DNA of 19,928 bases from Bacteroidota bacterium (GCA_023409975.1 JAEYQO010000054.1:1-19928), one strand, 5' to 3'. Shown: positions 1-7,018, counted from the stretch's first letter. Numbers and translations: made by a program. The notes: a model not told the origin generated them from the letters alone.

Positions 1-2605
1 ATCCAGAAGCGTCTATTAAACTGACGACTCCACCGCTTGTGTTCTGCCAAATACCCCCTGGTGTTGTATTCGAAAGCTGCAGGAGATTACCGATACATAC
101 ACCTGTTCCGCCAGAAATGGCGTTTACAGGCATTATTGGAAGAACATTAATATTCTTGCTCACGGTAGACGTACATCCCAAAGAATTCACCATGGCAAAG
201 AAAATAGATGCTGATCCGGCACCAACTCCAGTTACTACACTGGTTCCAAAACCGAGATTCGTCACTGTGGCAATCTGAGAGTCGCTTGTACTCCAAGTGC
301 CAACAACTCCATCATTTACTAAATGTATTGTGTCACCCTCACATACACTACTATCTCCCACAATGGGATATGAGGGGGGGGAGCTAACCACGCTAACTGA
401 CTTCGTAACCATAACTTGACAACCATACGGAGTCGTGACTGTATAGCGTACCTGTTCATATCCAGCTGAAACGCCTGTCAACAGACCTGTTGGTGAAATG
501 CTACCTTTAACTCCATTACTAATTGTACTCCAAACACCACCGGGAGTCGGATTGAGAAACTGTTCCGTAGCCCCAACACATACTAAATTATTTCCGGTAA
601 TGGTACCTACAGTCGGTGATGCGCCTACCGCAATAGTTTTACTAACCGTATCAGAACAACCTGTGGGCCCTTTATGATAGGAAATTGTCACCAAACCGCT
701 TCCCACTACCCACACAAATCCTGTGGGGGAAACCCCTGCTACTGCTGTATTGCTGCTGCTCCAGGATCCACCCGTCTCATTAATGCTTAACTGAATGGTG
801 CTTCCTGCACAGGCAGAATCCGGGCCAATTATCGGACTTAGAGTCGGTGTAGCGGCGACTGTTATACTTGTGCTTGTAGTAGTACCTGAACAACTAAATG
901 TATCTGTAGTATAGAAAATGCTAGCCGTCCCATAATTGATACCCGTCACTACGCCATTCGATGACACTGTTACTATTGAGGTGTCTGACGAAGACCATAT
1001 GCCTCCGGAAACGCTGTTAGTTAACACAGTTGTACCGTTGAGACACACCTGTGTATCACCTAAAATTACTCCGGCGTATACTGGTACCGTTCCCTGGTAT
1101 TCATACGCCCCGATGTCATAATTACTAACGCGCGGATTGCCCAGAATGTCGGATAGCACTCCAGGTGATGTTGTGGCGCCTGCATTAATCAACGGACTGC
1201 ATACGGTTAAATTGAAACCATCATCGGCAGTGCCTGGAATTCCATCTGCTCCGATTGGTTGATTGACATCAAGCAGCATGGGATCTATTGTGAATAAATT
1301 ATTCCCCGAGGAAGGTCCTAAATTGTAAGATGTACCAGATAATTGAAAAAGATTATTGTAGAAATGATTAGTAATAAAGAAGACAGTGAAGATATCTAAG
1401 TCTGCTGCACCCAAAGTGCTACTGTTGGCTCTTTTGTTATTCCAAAATAGATTGTTTCGAACATTTATGACACCACCTAATTGGGTGAGACCACCCCCGG
1501 AGATGATGGCAGAGTTATTCACTATTGTGTTATTGAAATAGTTACCGTTTCCATCGAGATTGTAAATTCCGGCACCCTTTTCAGCAGAGTTTCCATAAAT
1601 GACATTATTAAAAAAACTACTAGCATATGGACTTGCACTACCACTGTAAAAAATGCCACCTCCCCAATAACCATTGGCTGTGTTATTGAATATAAAGTTG
1701 TTCCGACATTCGATGATACTATTTATGCTTAGGCCACCGCCGACTCCCCCCAACGCATCGTTATCATAAATGGAACTGTTGCTCAGGCTACCAACGCCGA
1801 TGTACATACCACCACCATTGTAAAGTGCGGTGTTATCGAAAACTGCACTGCTATCAATAATATACGCGTCGAGAAACCCGCCTCCGCCAGAGGAAGCCGT
1901 ATTCGCAAATATCGAATCTTTAATGAGAGTAAGAGTTCCACCTGATTCTTTATAGATTCCTCCCCCATTGGAAAGCGCGGAATTATGACTAATACGGCAA
2001 TTGCGTAGAACTACATTTGCCAATTCTATATACACCCCTCCTCCCTGATGACGGACCACAGTAGGGGCTCCTGGGGCAATGAATGAGGAGTTGGTGGAAG
2101 CATTCCCGTCTCTGATCGTAAATCCATCAAGCGTGTATCCAAAAGTATTTCCAATGGGCGGAAAAGCCAGAACTACGTGGTACGCATTGTCGCTTTGATC
2201 ATTCACTACTCCAATATCACCGCTCAAAACGCTCAAATTGCTGTTAAAGTCTCTAGCTGAAAGCACGGTTTCCGTACCCGCGAAACCGCCATATAACTCG
2301 ACACCTGGCTTTAGACGAAAAGTTACATCCCTTGGGTCTGCCGGATTGGTATTGCCAGCAGGGTCAATGGTTGGCTTATATACACCAGCGGAAACCCAAA
2401 CCTGATCACCTGCGACTGATGAATCGATCATTTCCTGTAGATCTCCGCTAGCATTCGTCCATGAGGACCCATCCCCCAATCCAGATGCAACAGGTTTTAC
2501 ATAATGGATACTCTGACCATTTAAAGTTGTCGAAGAAAGTATTACCAGGGGGAGAAAGCATATTAACAACTGCCTAATTTGTCTGCAGGTAAATAGGATA
2601 AGCAT
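1..2605 (-). CDS. Secreted beta-helix / Ig-like repeat surface protein (3' end outside window)
   Basis: Reading the minus strand from the ATG at 2605 gives one uninterrupted frame of 868 codons that leaves the window at base 1, so the C-terminus is missing. Residues 1-31 look like a signal peptide (hydrophobic LLICFLPLVILSS, cleavage probably after LNGQ). Residues about 50-480 carry repeated rungs such as GGGVYIE, GGGIYKE, GGGMYIG, GGGLSIN and GAGIYN, typical of a right-handed parallel beta-helix, closing with DIGAYEYQG as in choice-of-anchor Q proteins. From about residue 510 there are four complete and one partial Ig-like repeats of roughly 75 residues, each with a VC or AC near the start, GxWSS/GxWST in the middle and a GC before a VSKxxxV end. 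Inference: an exported cell-surface or adhesin protein, probably with a type IX secretion sorting domain beyond the edge. No Shine-Dalgarno is visible. Confidence 0.85.
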   Translation of the reverse strand, partial: MLILFTCRQIRQLLICFLPLVILSSTTLNGQSIHYVKPVASGLGDGSSWTNASGDLQEMIDSSVAGDQVWVSAGVYKPTIDPAGNTNPADPRDVTFRLKPGVELYGGFAGTETVLSARDFNSNLSVLSGDIGVVNDQSDNAYHVVLAFPPIGNTFGYTLDGFTIRDGNASTNSSFIAPGAPTVVRHQGGGVYIELANVVLRNCRISHNSALSNGGGIYKESGGTLTLIKDSIFANTASSGGGGFLDAYIIDSSAVFDNTALYNGGGMYIGVGSLSNSSIYDNDALGGVGGGLSINSIIECRNNFIFNNTANGYWGGGIFYSGSASPYASSFFNNVIYGNSAEKGAGIYNLDGNGNYFNNTIVNNSAIISGGGLTQLGGVINVRNNLFWNNKRANSSTLGAADLDIFTVFFITNHFYNNLFQLSGTSYNLGPSSGNNLFTIDPMLLDVNQPIGADGIPGTADDGFNLTVCSPLINAGATTSPGVLSDILGNPRVSNYDIGAYEYQGTVPVYAGVILGDTQVCLNGTTVLTNSVSGGIWSSSDTSIVTVSSNGVVTGINYGTASIFYTTDTFSCSGTTTSTSITVAATPTLSPIIGPDSACAGSTIQLSINETGGSWSSSNTAVAGVSPTGFVWVVGSGLVTISYHKGPTGCSDTVSKTIAVGASPTVGTITGNNLVCVGATEQFLNPTPGGVWSTISNGVKGSISPTGLLTGVSAGYEQVRYTVTTPYGCQVMVTKSVSVVSSPPSYPIVGDSSVCEGDTIHLVNDGVVGTWSTSDSQIATVTNLGFGTSVVTGVGAGSASIFFAMVNSLGCTSTVSKNINVLPIMPVNAISGGTGVCIGNLLQLSNTTPGGIWQNTSGGVVSLIDASG

Positions 2606-2987
2606 GGGAATCTGATAGTATTTTGAATATGTACCTGCGCCTAAAATACACGTCTTTAATAATTTAACCAAAAAAGTTCATGATTCAGATATCTATGTAA
2701 CATTCCTAACCGAGAATAGGTCGTCCTAGAGAGCAGATTCCATGTCGCTACAATACAGATTTCCAGATTAACCAGTTAAGAAAAAAAGTTGACCAGCGGC
2801 AGATATTCAAATGCACCATATACTGCGGTCTTTTGTGCGTGAGGCTTTCAGTAGGTGCCAAAGCCTATGTTAATTAAACAACTAAAGTGGTAATTTTCGT
2901 ATGTTCTCATTTAATGTTACTTTCCACGTAACGTGAACAAGCAATATACAGTGAACATGTAGCGTCGCGAATACCGAAGTCTTACGG
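2606..2987. other. Intergenic region, no gene
   Basis: These 382 bases separate the stop of the reductase gene from the start of the surface-protein gene, both on the minus strand. Apart from the putative promoter at 2641-2672 and a small CACG/CGTG palindrome at 2926-2936 I see no coding frame with protein-like composition, no RNA gene and no clear terminator hairpin with a T-tract. Confidence 0.5.
2641..2672 (-). promoter_or_regulatory. Putative Bacteroidota promoter for the surface protein
   Basis: On the minus strand TTTG (2672-2669) is followed after 20 bases by TATTTTAG (2648-2641), which matches the Bacteroidota -7 consensus TAnnTTTG at all but one fixed position. It lies 35 bases upstream of the ATG at 2605. 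Assignment is by consensus only. Confidence 0.4.
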
Positions 2988-3521
2988 CTATCTTTTACGC
3001 CGGTAATGGAGCTGGACCAATCCGGTTTCGAATGCTTTTGAAGCAATGAATTCCAGTCCCTGTTCCGGTCTTCCATCTTTGAAGAGCTTTGTGCCCTCAC
3101 CCAGCAAAACAGGGATTACTGAGATGATATACTCGTCGATCAGGTCGAGCTTCATCAATTCGTTGATCACTTCAGCACCGCCGTCGCAATAAATATTTTT
3201 ACCGGCTTCACACTTTAAGCGATTGATCAGTTCCGCCAGGTTGCCGTTATAAAAAATCGTTCTGCCGGTCTGCTGTCTTTCGGTTCGTGTAATGACATAG
3301 ACATCCCGGTCGCCGTTGTCGTAGTGGGATGCACCGATCTCTCTGACCACATAGTCATAAGTTTTCCGGCCAATAATGATCGTATCGACGTTGGCGGTGA
3401 ATTCCGCATAGCCATAATCTTCGCCCTCTTTTTCTACAAGCTTCAAAAAGCTTAGATCATCATTGGGTTTCGCGATAAAGCCGTCGAGACTCATGGCGAT
3501 GAACAGGGATAATTTACGCAT
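2988..3521 (-). CDS. Dihydrofolate reductase family protein (RibD C-terminal fold)
   Basis: The 177-residue product starts MRKLSLFIAMSLDGFIA and contains IIIGRKTYDYV (about 49-59), KNIYCDGGAEVINELMK and a C-terminal VIPVLLGEGTKLF. This order (SLDGFIA, GRxTY, GGxxxxxxLM, PVLLGEGxxLF) is that of the RibD C-terminal/DHFR-like family exemplified by Bacillus YyaP and YwjB. Members bind NADPH; the physiological substrate is mostly unknown, and this is not a canonical FolA. Length is normal for the family. The ATG at 3521 is 25 bases downstream of a perfect TAnnTTTG box and the stop is TAG at 2990-2988. It stands alone, with no riboflavin or folate genes nearby. Family assignment is firm; substrate is not. 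Confidence 0.85.
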   Translation of the reverse strand: MRKLSLFIAMSLDGFIAKPNDDLSFLKLVEKEGEDYGYAEFTANVDTIIIGRKTYDYVVREIGASHYDNGDRDVYVITRTERQQTGRTIFYNGNLAELINRLKCEAGKNIYCDGGAEVINELMKLDLIDEYIISVIPVLLGEGTKLFKDGRPEQGLEFIASKAFETGLVQLHYRRKR

Positions 3522-3904
3522 GTGGTGGAGGATTTTTTTGAGGGGACAAATATAGTTTTACCCGGGGTACTTGCGGTAGAAAAATTCCGGCTGGTTCCTT
3601 TTGTAACCAGCCTTCAGCTTCAGGCCATAACGAAAATGTTGTCCAGCTTTTTACGGAATTAGCTGGACAGTGCTGCTTGTTAAATGCGGCGAATGACTTG
3701 CCTATACACCGCATAATCTGCGGAGAATATATGTATCCATCAAAAACCCGACTGGCTAAGTTTTAATTGGGGTGAAAAGCATTACTGCAAAAGTTTGTTC
3801 AGGTGGGTAATAAGCAAAAGGAGAACCGGGACAATTTGTCTTTTAACCGTGTTGGAGGCCAGTCTATAAACGCAAAAAAGGAAAATCAAATTGTTCTATT
3901 AGCT
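3522..3904. other. Intergenic region with two hairpin-forming inverted repeats
   Basis: No credible gene lies between the reductase and the HigBA pair. Two perfect 8-bp inverted repeats stand out: GGCTGGTT (3589-3596) with AACCAGCC (3605-3612), and GTCCAGCT (3641-3648) with AGCTGGAC (3661-3668). Neither is followed by a convincing T-tract on either strand, so neither is called a terminator. A 66-codon minus frame spans both and looks like a chance frame. Confidence 0.5.
3547..3554 (-). promoter_or_regulatory. Putative -7 promoter box for the reductase gene
   Basis: TATATTTG on the minus strand matches the Bacteroidota -7 consensus TAnnTTTG exactly and ends 25 bases before the ATG at 3521. 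A good TTTG at the -33 position is not obvious, so this is a partial match. Confidence 0.45.
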
Positions 3905-3924
3905 TGTAAAGTGTAACTTTACAC
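3905..3924 (+). promoter_or_regulatory. Nested palindromic operator of the HigBA operon
   Basis: Two overlapping perfect inverted repeats are present: TGTAAAG (3905-3911), 5-base spacer, CTTTACA (3917-3923); and GTGTAA (3911-3916), CT, TTACAC (3919-3924). They sit 12-32 bases upstream of the GTG start of the toxin gene. HigA-type antitoxins typically autorepress by binding palindromes in this position, so this is the likely operator. Binding is inferred. Confidence 0.65.
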
Positions 3925-3936
3925 CATACAATAAAA

Positions 3937-4221
3937 GTGATAAAAAGCATTAAGCATAAAGGCCTTAAATTATTATGGACAGAAGGTAACGGCAGCAGGC
4001 TACCCTCTGATTCGATAATCCGAATAGAGATAATGCTTGAGGTCATTGACAGTGCGCAACAATTACCACAGGATTTCGAGGCGTTCAGGAACTGGAATGC
4101 GCATAAACTGGTGGGTGGGCTTAAAGACTATTGGAGTTTAAAGGTTAATAAGAATTATAGGATAATATTCAGGTTTGATGGCAAAGATGCATTGGACCTG
4201 GATTTTTTAGACTATCACTAA
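3937..4221 (+). CDS. higB: HigB-type toxin (RelE/ParE superfamily mRNA interferase)
   Basis: The 94-residue product begins (V/M)IKSIKHKGLKLLW and ends with NKNYRIIFRFDGKDALDLDF followed by LDYH, matching HigB from end to end: IKSFxxKGLxxf near the N-terminus, WNAHKLVGGLKDYWSLKVN in the middle, and a DYH terminus. HigB enzymes cleave mRNA at the ribosome and are neutralised by HigA. The start is GTG at 3937, with no Shine-Dalgarno, placed 13 bases after the operator palindrome; no better start exists that keeps the conserved IKSIKHKGL. Toxin-first order with the antitoxin 13 bases downstream is the usual higBA arrangement. Full length, no lesion seen. Confidence 0.9.
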   Translation: MIKSIKHKGLKLLWTEGNGSRLPSDSIIRIEIMLEVIDSAQQLPQDFEAFRNWNAHKLVGGLKDYWSLKVNKNYRIIFRFDGKDALDLDFLDYH

Positions 4222-4234
4222 TAAGGAGTGTATC

Positions 4235-4537
4235 ATGATAAAAAGAGCAATGAGGAATATTCACCCTGGTGAAATATTAAAAGAAGAGATTTTAAATGCT
4301 AATGATCTTACGGTTACAGCTGGTGCAAGGCTGTTGAAGGTAACGCGCACTACGCTATCGAACATCATCAATGGCAAGTCGGACCTAAGCCCTGAAATGT
4401 GCTATAGGATTGCCGCAGTCTTTGGCGGTACTCCTGAAATATGGGCGAATCTTCAAACTAAATATAATTTACATGAGGTTGCTGATAAGGTTAAAAGCTT
4501 GAAACTTTCACCATATCACTCACAAGCACGGGCATAA
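4235..4537 (+). CDS. higA: HigA-type antitoxin (XRE family HTH)
   Basis: The 100-residue product contains MRNIHPGEILKEEIL, then the HTH core LTVTAGARLLKVTRTTLSNI (about 24-43) and SPEMCYRIAAVFGGTPEIWA, which is the HigA/VapI-type antitoxin signature (HPGExLxEE, then L..SxExAxRLAxxFGxsPxxWl). It should bind HigB and repress the operon through the palindromes at 3905-3924. The ATG at 4235 is preceded by AAGGAG (4223-4228), a much better ribosome binding site than that of the toxin and consistent with higher antitoxin synthesis. A second in-frame ATG (4250) is possible but less well placed. Confidence 0.9.
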   Translation: MIKRAMRNIHPGEILKEEILNANDLTVTAGARLLKVTRTTLSNIINGKSDLSPEMCYRIAAVFGGTPEIWANLQTKYNLHEVADKVKSLKLSPYHSQARA

Positions 4538-4749
4538 ACCCAATCGCGTCAATTTTAGGTGATTTTATTGTTCTAGCTGATCCATTGATACCGGCTTTTG
4601 CTATATCCTTAAGATTTTTGCCGGGCCAAGACAAAGCCCAGAGCATAATGCCTAAACACAGGTGGGTCAACATGCCAGAATGACATTTATCAGGAGTCCG
4701 ACTTCAAGTTTGAAAGGTGGTGGGTGAACAGGCCTGGTCCGGAATACGA

Positions 4750-5088
4750 TTACCCCCAACCTTGTCCCTCCAAATTCAGGGCATAGTGAATACTACGTCC
4801 GCCACCGGACGGTGAGAGTAGTCCCCAATCTGAAAGTATCTGTAAATCGCGTGTAGCGGAGGAGACAACATCCTGGCGGCTTAAATATTCGCCTTCGATC
4901 TCGGAAGTTTTGATGGCTTCAGTGACCATTGTCTGCACCACCGTTTCGATTTGCAGATCGTTCGGCATCGCCTGTAGCACACCAGTGATATACCTGGTGT
5001 CCACTGCAAATGCTAAAAGAATCGGCTCTATGTCTGTGAGGTCATAGCGGAAGTCTCGCCAATCCGATTGCTGCCAATTATATTCCAT
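4750..5088 (-). pseudogene. Fic family gene with catalytic domain deleted (DUF4172 N-terminus joined to winged-helix end)
   Basis: The 112-residue frame starts MEYNWQQSDWRDFRYDLTDI and runs through TSEIEGEYLSRQDVVSS, the DUF4172 N-terminal domain of large Fic AMP-transferases, including the SEIEGE helix that resembles the inhibitory [S/T]xxxE[G/N] motif. It then passes directly into ATRDLQILSDWGLL and GGGRSIHYALNL, the end of the C-terminal winged helix of the same proteins. The catalytic HxFx[D/E]GNGRxxR core, expected to occupy some 200 residues between them, is absent. An in-frame internal deletion is the simplest reading. The open frame continues upstream to 5286 but that part covers the promoter repeats and is probably not translated. 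AMPylation activity is not possible; a truncated DNA-binding or inhibitory peptide remains conceivable. Confidence 0.75.
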
Positions 5089-5162
5089 GAGCCGATTATA
5101 GCATTTATTCGGCTCTAAAGCATATAAAATTATGAGCCGAATACAAATCCTATTCGGCTCAT
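5089..5162. repeat. Four-copy GAGCCGAA inverted-repeat array upstream of the Fic remnant
   Basis: Two inverted repeats occur back to back: GAGCCGA (5089-5095) with TCGGCTC (5109-5115), and ATGAGCCGAAT (5132-5142) with ATTCGGCTCAT (5152-5162), an 11-bp perfect stem with a 9-base loop. The same half-site therefore appears four times in alternating orientation within 74 bases, abutting the start codon at 5088. Position and symmetry suggest operators, possibly for the winged helix of the intact Fic protein; that link is inferred. Confidence 0.65.
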
Positions 5163-5499
5163 GATATAGCCCCATTAGATGTTGAATAAGTACGCCGCTA
5201 CCTTCAATTACATCAATACAACCCTCAGAGGTCCAGGAGACTGGTAGTCCCCATGTAGTCTTATACTTTGCAAAAATCCCATCCAATTCTAATTTCTGAA
5301 AAAACCTGGGAAGCCGGTTTGCAGAATAATTTGCCTCGCCAATTGGAGTCTAAAAAGGTCATATTTCAACCTATGGGGTGAAATTAGGCTAATAGTTCAA
5401 CTTTTAGGTTTAATTTTGTGCGCGTAAATAAACCTGAACGTTTATTTTTCTGTCTGTTTATCAATATATAGGTTTAAGAAATCTCCTAAAAGGTGTAAA
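5163..5499. other. Intergenic region between Fic remnant and mobile mystery operon
   Basis: This 337-base gap is AT-rich. It holds an imperfect palindrome TTTCAACC/GGGTGAAA at 5364-5383, a TAATTTTG promoter box and AGGTTTA repeats (listed separately). No coding frame of its own is supported; the minus-strand frame entering from the Fic remnant is judged untranslated. Confidence 0.45.
5405..5477 (+). promoter_or_regulatory. Putative promoter and AGGTTTA operator repeats of the mobile mystery operon
   Basis: TAATTTTG at 5411-5418 matches TAnnTTTG exactly; no good TTTG is seen at -33. Around it lie TAGGTTTAA at 5405-5413, the inverse TAAACCT at 5429-5435, and a second direct TAGGTTTAA at 5469-5477. 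The first and inverse copies form a 7-bp inverted repeat straddling the expected transcription start. Autoregulation by the HTH protein encoded at 5500 would fit; this is inference. Confidence 0.4.
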
Positions 5500-5958
5500 A
5501 TGAAATCTAATTCAATGCTAATCCGGCAGTTTGACCGAAAAAATGCAGCGTTTGTTGAGGCGGGAAACGTCCCGCTGCCCACATCTGGATGGATACGCGC
5601 AATCCGCACTCTTTTAAACATGTCGTTCCAACAATTGGGAAACAGAATGAATATCACGCTCCAGGCGGTGAAAGGCATTGAGCAACGCGAAAAAGATGGG
5701 GCAGTTACGATAAAGACCATGCAAGAAGTCGCCAGGGCCATGGATCTAAAATTCATTTACGGCTTTGTGCCAATAGACGGGTCAATAGAGAAATTGATTG
5801 AACGTAAAGCGTATGAAGCCGCCAGAAAAATTGTCGGGCGTACAAATGCTTCCATGAAGCTTGAAGACCAGGCAAATAGCAAAGCTCGGTTGGAAGAAGC
5901 TGTGGACGAGCTCGCCATGGAGATCAAAAAAGAGGTTCCAAAATACTTATGGGATTGA
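5500..5958 (+). CDS. Mobile mystery protein A (XRE-type HTH regulator)
   Basis: The 152-residue protein has an HTH at about residues 31-85: GWIRAIRTLLNMSFQQLGNR followed by MNITLQAVKGIEQREKDGAV and TIKTMQEVARAMDLKFIYGF. The W(I/L)RxIRxxLxMSxxQLGxR start and the KFIYGFVP strand after the HTH are the signature of mobile mystery protein A, a family found next to protein B on mobile elements. The remainder (95-150) is helical and charged. The ATG at 5500 is preceded by AAAGGTG (5488-5494). The last 10 bases overlap the start of the Fic gene, implying translational coupling. The probable role is DNA-binding antitoxin or repressor for the downstream Fic protein, by analogy with toxin-antitoxin operons; the biochemistry is not known to me. 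Confidence 0.85.
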   Translation: MKSNSMLIRQFDRKNAAFVEAGNVPLPTSGWIRAIRTLLNMSFQQLGNRMNITLQAVKGIEQREKDGAVTIKTMQEVARAMDLKFIYGFVPIDGSIEKLIERKAYEAARKIVGRTNASMKLEDQANSKARLEEAVDELAMEIKKEVPKYLWD

Positions 5959-6554
5959 TTGATTACGATTACCAGGATGGACAGACACCTCTTGATGAGG
6001 ATGAAAAGGACGGGTTACGAATTGCCACCCTAACCCTGCGTTCGGAACTCGACGAAGTGGAACAAAGAAATATAGAAAAAGCTTTGCAATGGGTCTTGAA
6101 ACGACGTGCACGCTTTTCAGTTAATGACGTTTTATCAGAGCAGTTCGTAAAGGACCTTCACAAAAAGATGTATGGCGAGGTTTGGAAATGGGCAGGAGAA
6201 TTCCGCAAGACAAACAAAAACATCGGTGTTGATAAATTTCAGATTGGTATCGAGCTAAAAGCACTTTTAGACGATTGCAAATATTGGATAACTCAAGAAA
6301 CCTTCCCCCAGGACGAGATTGCATTAAGATTTAAACATCGGCTCGTAAGCATCCATTGCTTTCCAAATGGAAATGGACGACACTCTCGATTGATGGCTGA
6401 TATAATCGTCGAAAAGCTATTTGGAAGGGAGGTCTTTAGTTGGGGACGAAGAAATCTCAATGCGATAGGAAAGGAAAGAGATGCTTATTTACACGCTGTA
6501 AGACAAGCCGACCAAGGGGATTTGACCTTTCTGATAGAGTTTTCCAGATCCTGA
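5949..6554 (+). CDS. Mobile mystery protein B (Fic/DOC domain protein)
   Basis: The 201-residue protein carries a Fic domain. VLSEQFVKDLHKKMYGEVWK (61-80) and WAGEFRKTNKNIGV precede the active-site loop IHCFPNGNGRHSRLMAD (135-151). H136 is the expected catalytic histidine, with R144 and R147 as phosphate ligands. The canonical acidic Mg2+ ligand of HxFx[D/E]GNGR is Asn140 here; as far as I recall an FPNGNGRH loop is usual in this subfamily, but I could not check. The N-terminal segment YDYQDGQTPLDEDEKDGL is the typical mobile mystery B opening, and RSELDEVEQRN (31-41) could form the inhibitory helix region. The ATG at 5949 overlaps gene A by 10 bases. Expected activity is transfer of a nucleotide moiety onto a protein target; the target is unknown. 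Confidence 0.87.
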   Translation: MGLIDYDYQDGQTPLDEDEKDGLRIATLTLRSELDEVEQRNIEKALQWVLKRRARFSVNDVLSEQFVKDLHKKMYGEVWKWAGEFRKTNKNIGVDKFQIGIELKALLDDCKYWITQETFPQDEIALRFKHRLVSIHCFPNGNGRHSRLMADIIVEKLFGREVFSWGRRNLNAIGKERDAYLHAVRQADQGDLTFLIEFSRS

Positions 6555-6706
6555 TCATACCATAAAAGACAAAATAGAAGGGAAATTGGTAGGCCCGTTC
6601 TGTTTGTTGCCAAATGATACACCCGAAGATAATGGGGAAGCGAGGTTTTTCTATGCCCATGCAATAATAAACAAGATCGAACATTTTCCTGTTTTTACAA
6701 TTGCCT
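6542..6706 (+). other. Short protein-like open frame without a start (possible gene remnant)
   Basis: Directly after, and overlapping, the end of the Fic gene an alternative frame reads PDPDHTIKDKIEGKLVGPFC, then LLPNDTPEDNGEARFFYAH, then AIINKIEHFPVFTIA and a TGA at 6704-6706. Composition is more protein-like than chance frames nearby (charged/hydrophobic alternation, no rare-codon runs), but there is no start codon with a ribosome binding site and I recognise no family. It may be the tail of a gene truncated when the mobile mystery operon arrived, or coincidence. Confidence 0.2.
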
Positions 6707-6915
6707 GAAAGCCGCCACAGAAGCCCCTATTTATATTTTCTAGTGTATTCTTGGCAGACTTAAAAACCCATTTACAAAGTTGTTGTCAAGTAAACCGCCT
6801 TAATAATGGTTTTTTACTGGAGACTGCCGGTCGTAGCAACTTGCCGCTAAATATTAACACACCCCCACCTTCGATAGTGAACGGAGCCTTAGAGAAAAGC
6901 GCAAAAATGCCCAAA
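6555..6915. other. Gene-poor stretch between Fic gene and group II intron
   Basis: After the possible remnant frame ending at 6706, bases 6707-6915 contain no supported gene. They form the downstream flank of the intron. A plus-strand frame from 6751 runs straight into the intron ribozyme core and is discarded. Confidence 0.4.
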
Positions 6916-6958
6916 CGAGTAGGAAGCAGGGGATTATTTCCCCTGCTGTCCTCTCACA

Positions 6959-6991
6959 CCACCGTACGTGCCGTTCGGCATACGGCGGTTC
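6959..6991 (-). ncRNA. Group II intron domain V
   Basis: The sequence from 6991 to 6959 folds into the domain V hairpin: ACCGCCGTATGCC pairs with GGCACGTACGGTGG with the usual two-base bulge, capped by a GAAC-like loop. The catalytic triad is CGC, as in the IIC class, rather than AGC. It is followed by GTGTGAGAGG joining domain VI. No base is visibly damaged, so the catalytic core may still be active. Confidence 0.85.
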
Positions 6992-7001
6992 GTAAAGCAT
7001 A

Positions 7002-7018
7002 ATTGACATTAAGTCAAT
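7002..7018. repeat. Small hairpin at the domain IV deletion
   Basis: ATTGAC (7002-7007), loop ATTAA, GTCAAT (7013-7018). It includes the stop codon of the reverse-transcriptase stub and marks where the rest of the coding sequence is absent, just before domain V. Confidence 0.5.

Noticed and set aside
3514..3714. 66-codon minus frame upstream of the reductase
   Set aside because: Cys/Trp/Pro-rich composition, covers promoter and hairpins; looks like chance.
4491..4673. 60-codon minus frame ending in the 3' end of higA
   Set aside because: It overlaps the antitoxin gene antisense and shows no recognisable domain or ribosome binding site.
3905..5162. CRISPR-like array (repeated palindromes)
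   Set aside because: The repeats are short operator-type half-sites with no regular spacers and no cas genes.
5089..5286. Upstream extension of the Fic remnant frame (66 extra codons)
   Set aside because: It crosses the GAGCCGAA operator array and has no family similarity; DUF4172 proteins begin at the ATG at 5088.
6751..7002. 83-codon plus frame
   Set aside because: Its 3' half is the reverse complement of intron domains V and VI, so it is not a gene.
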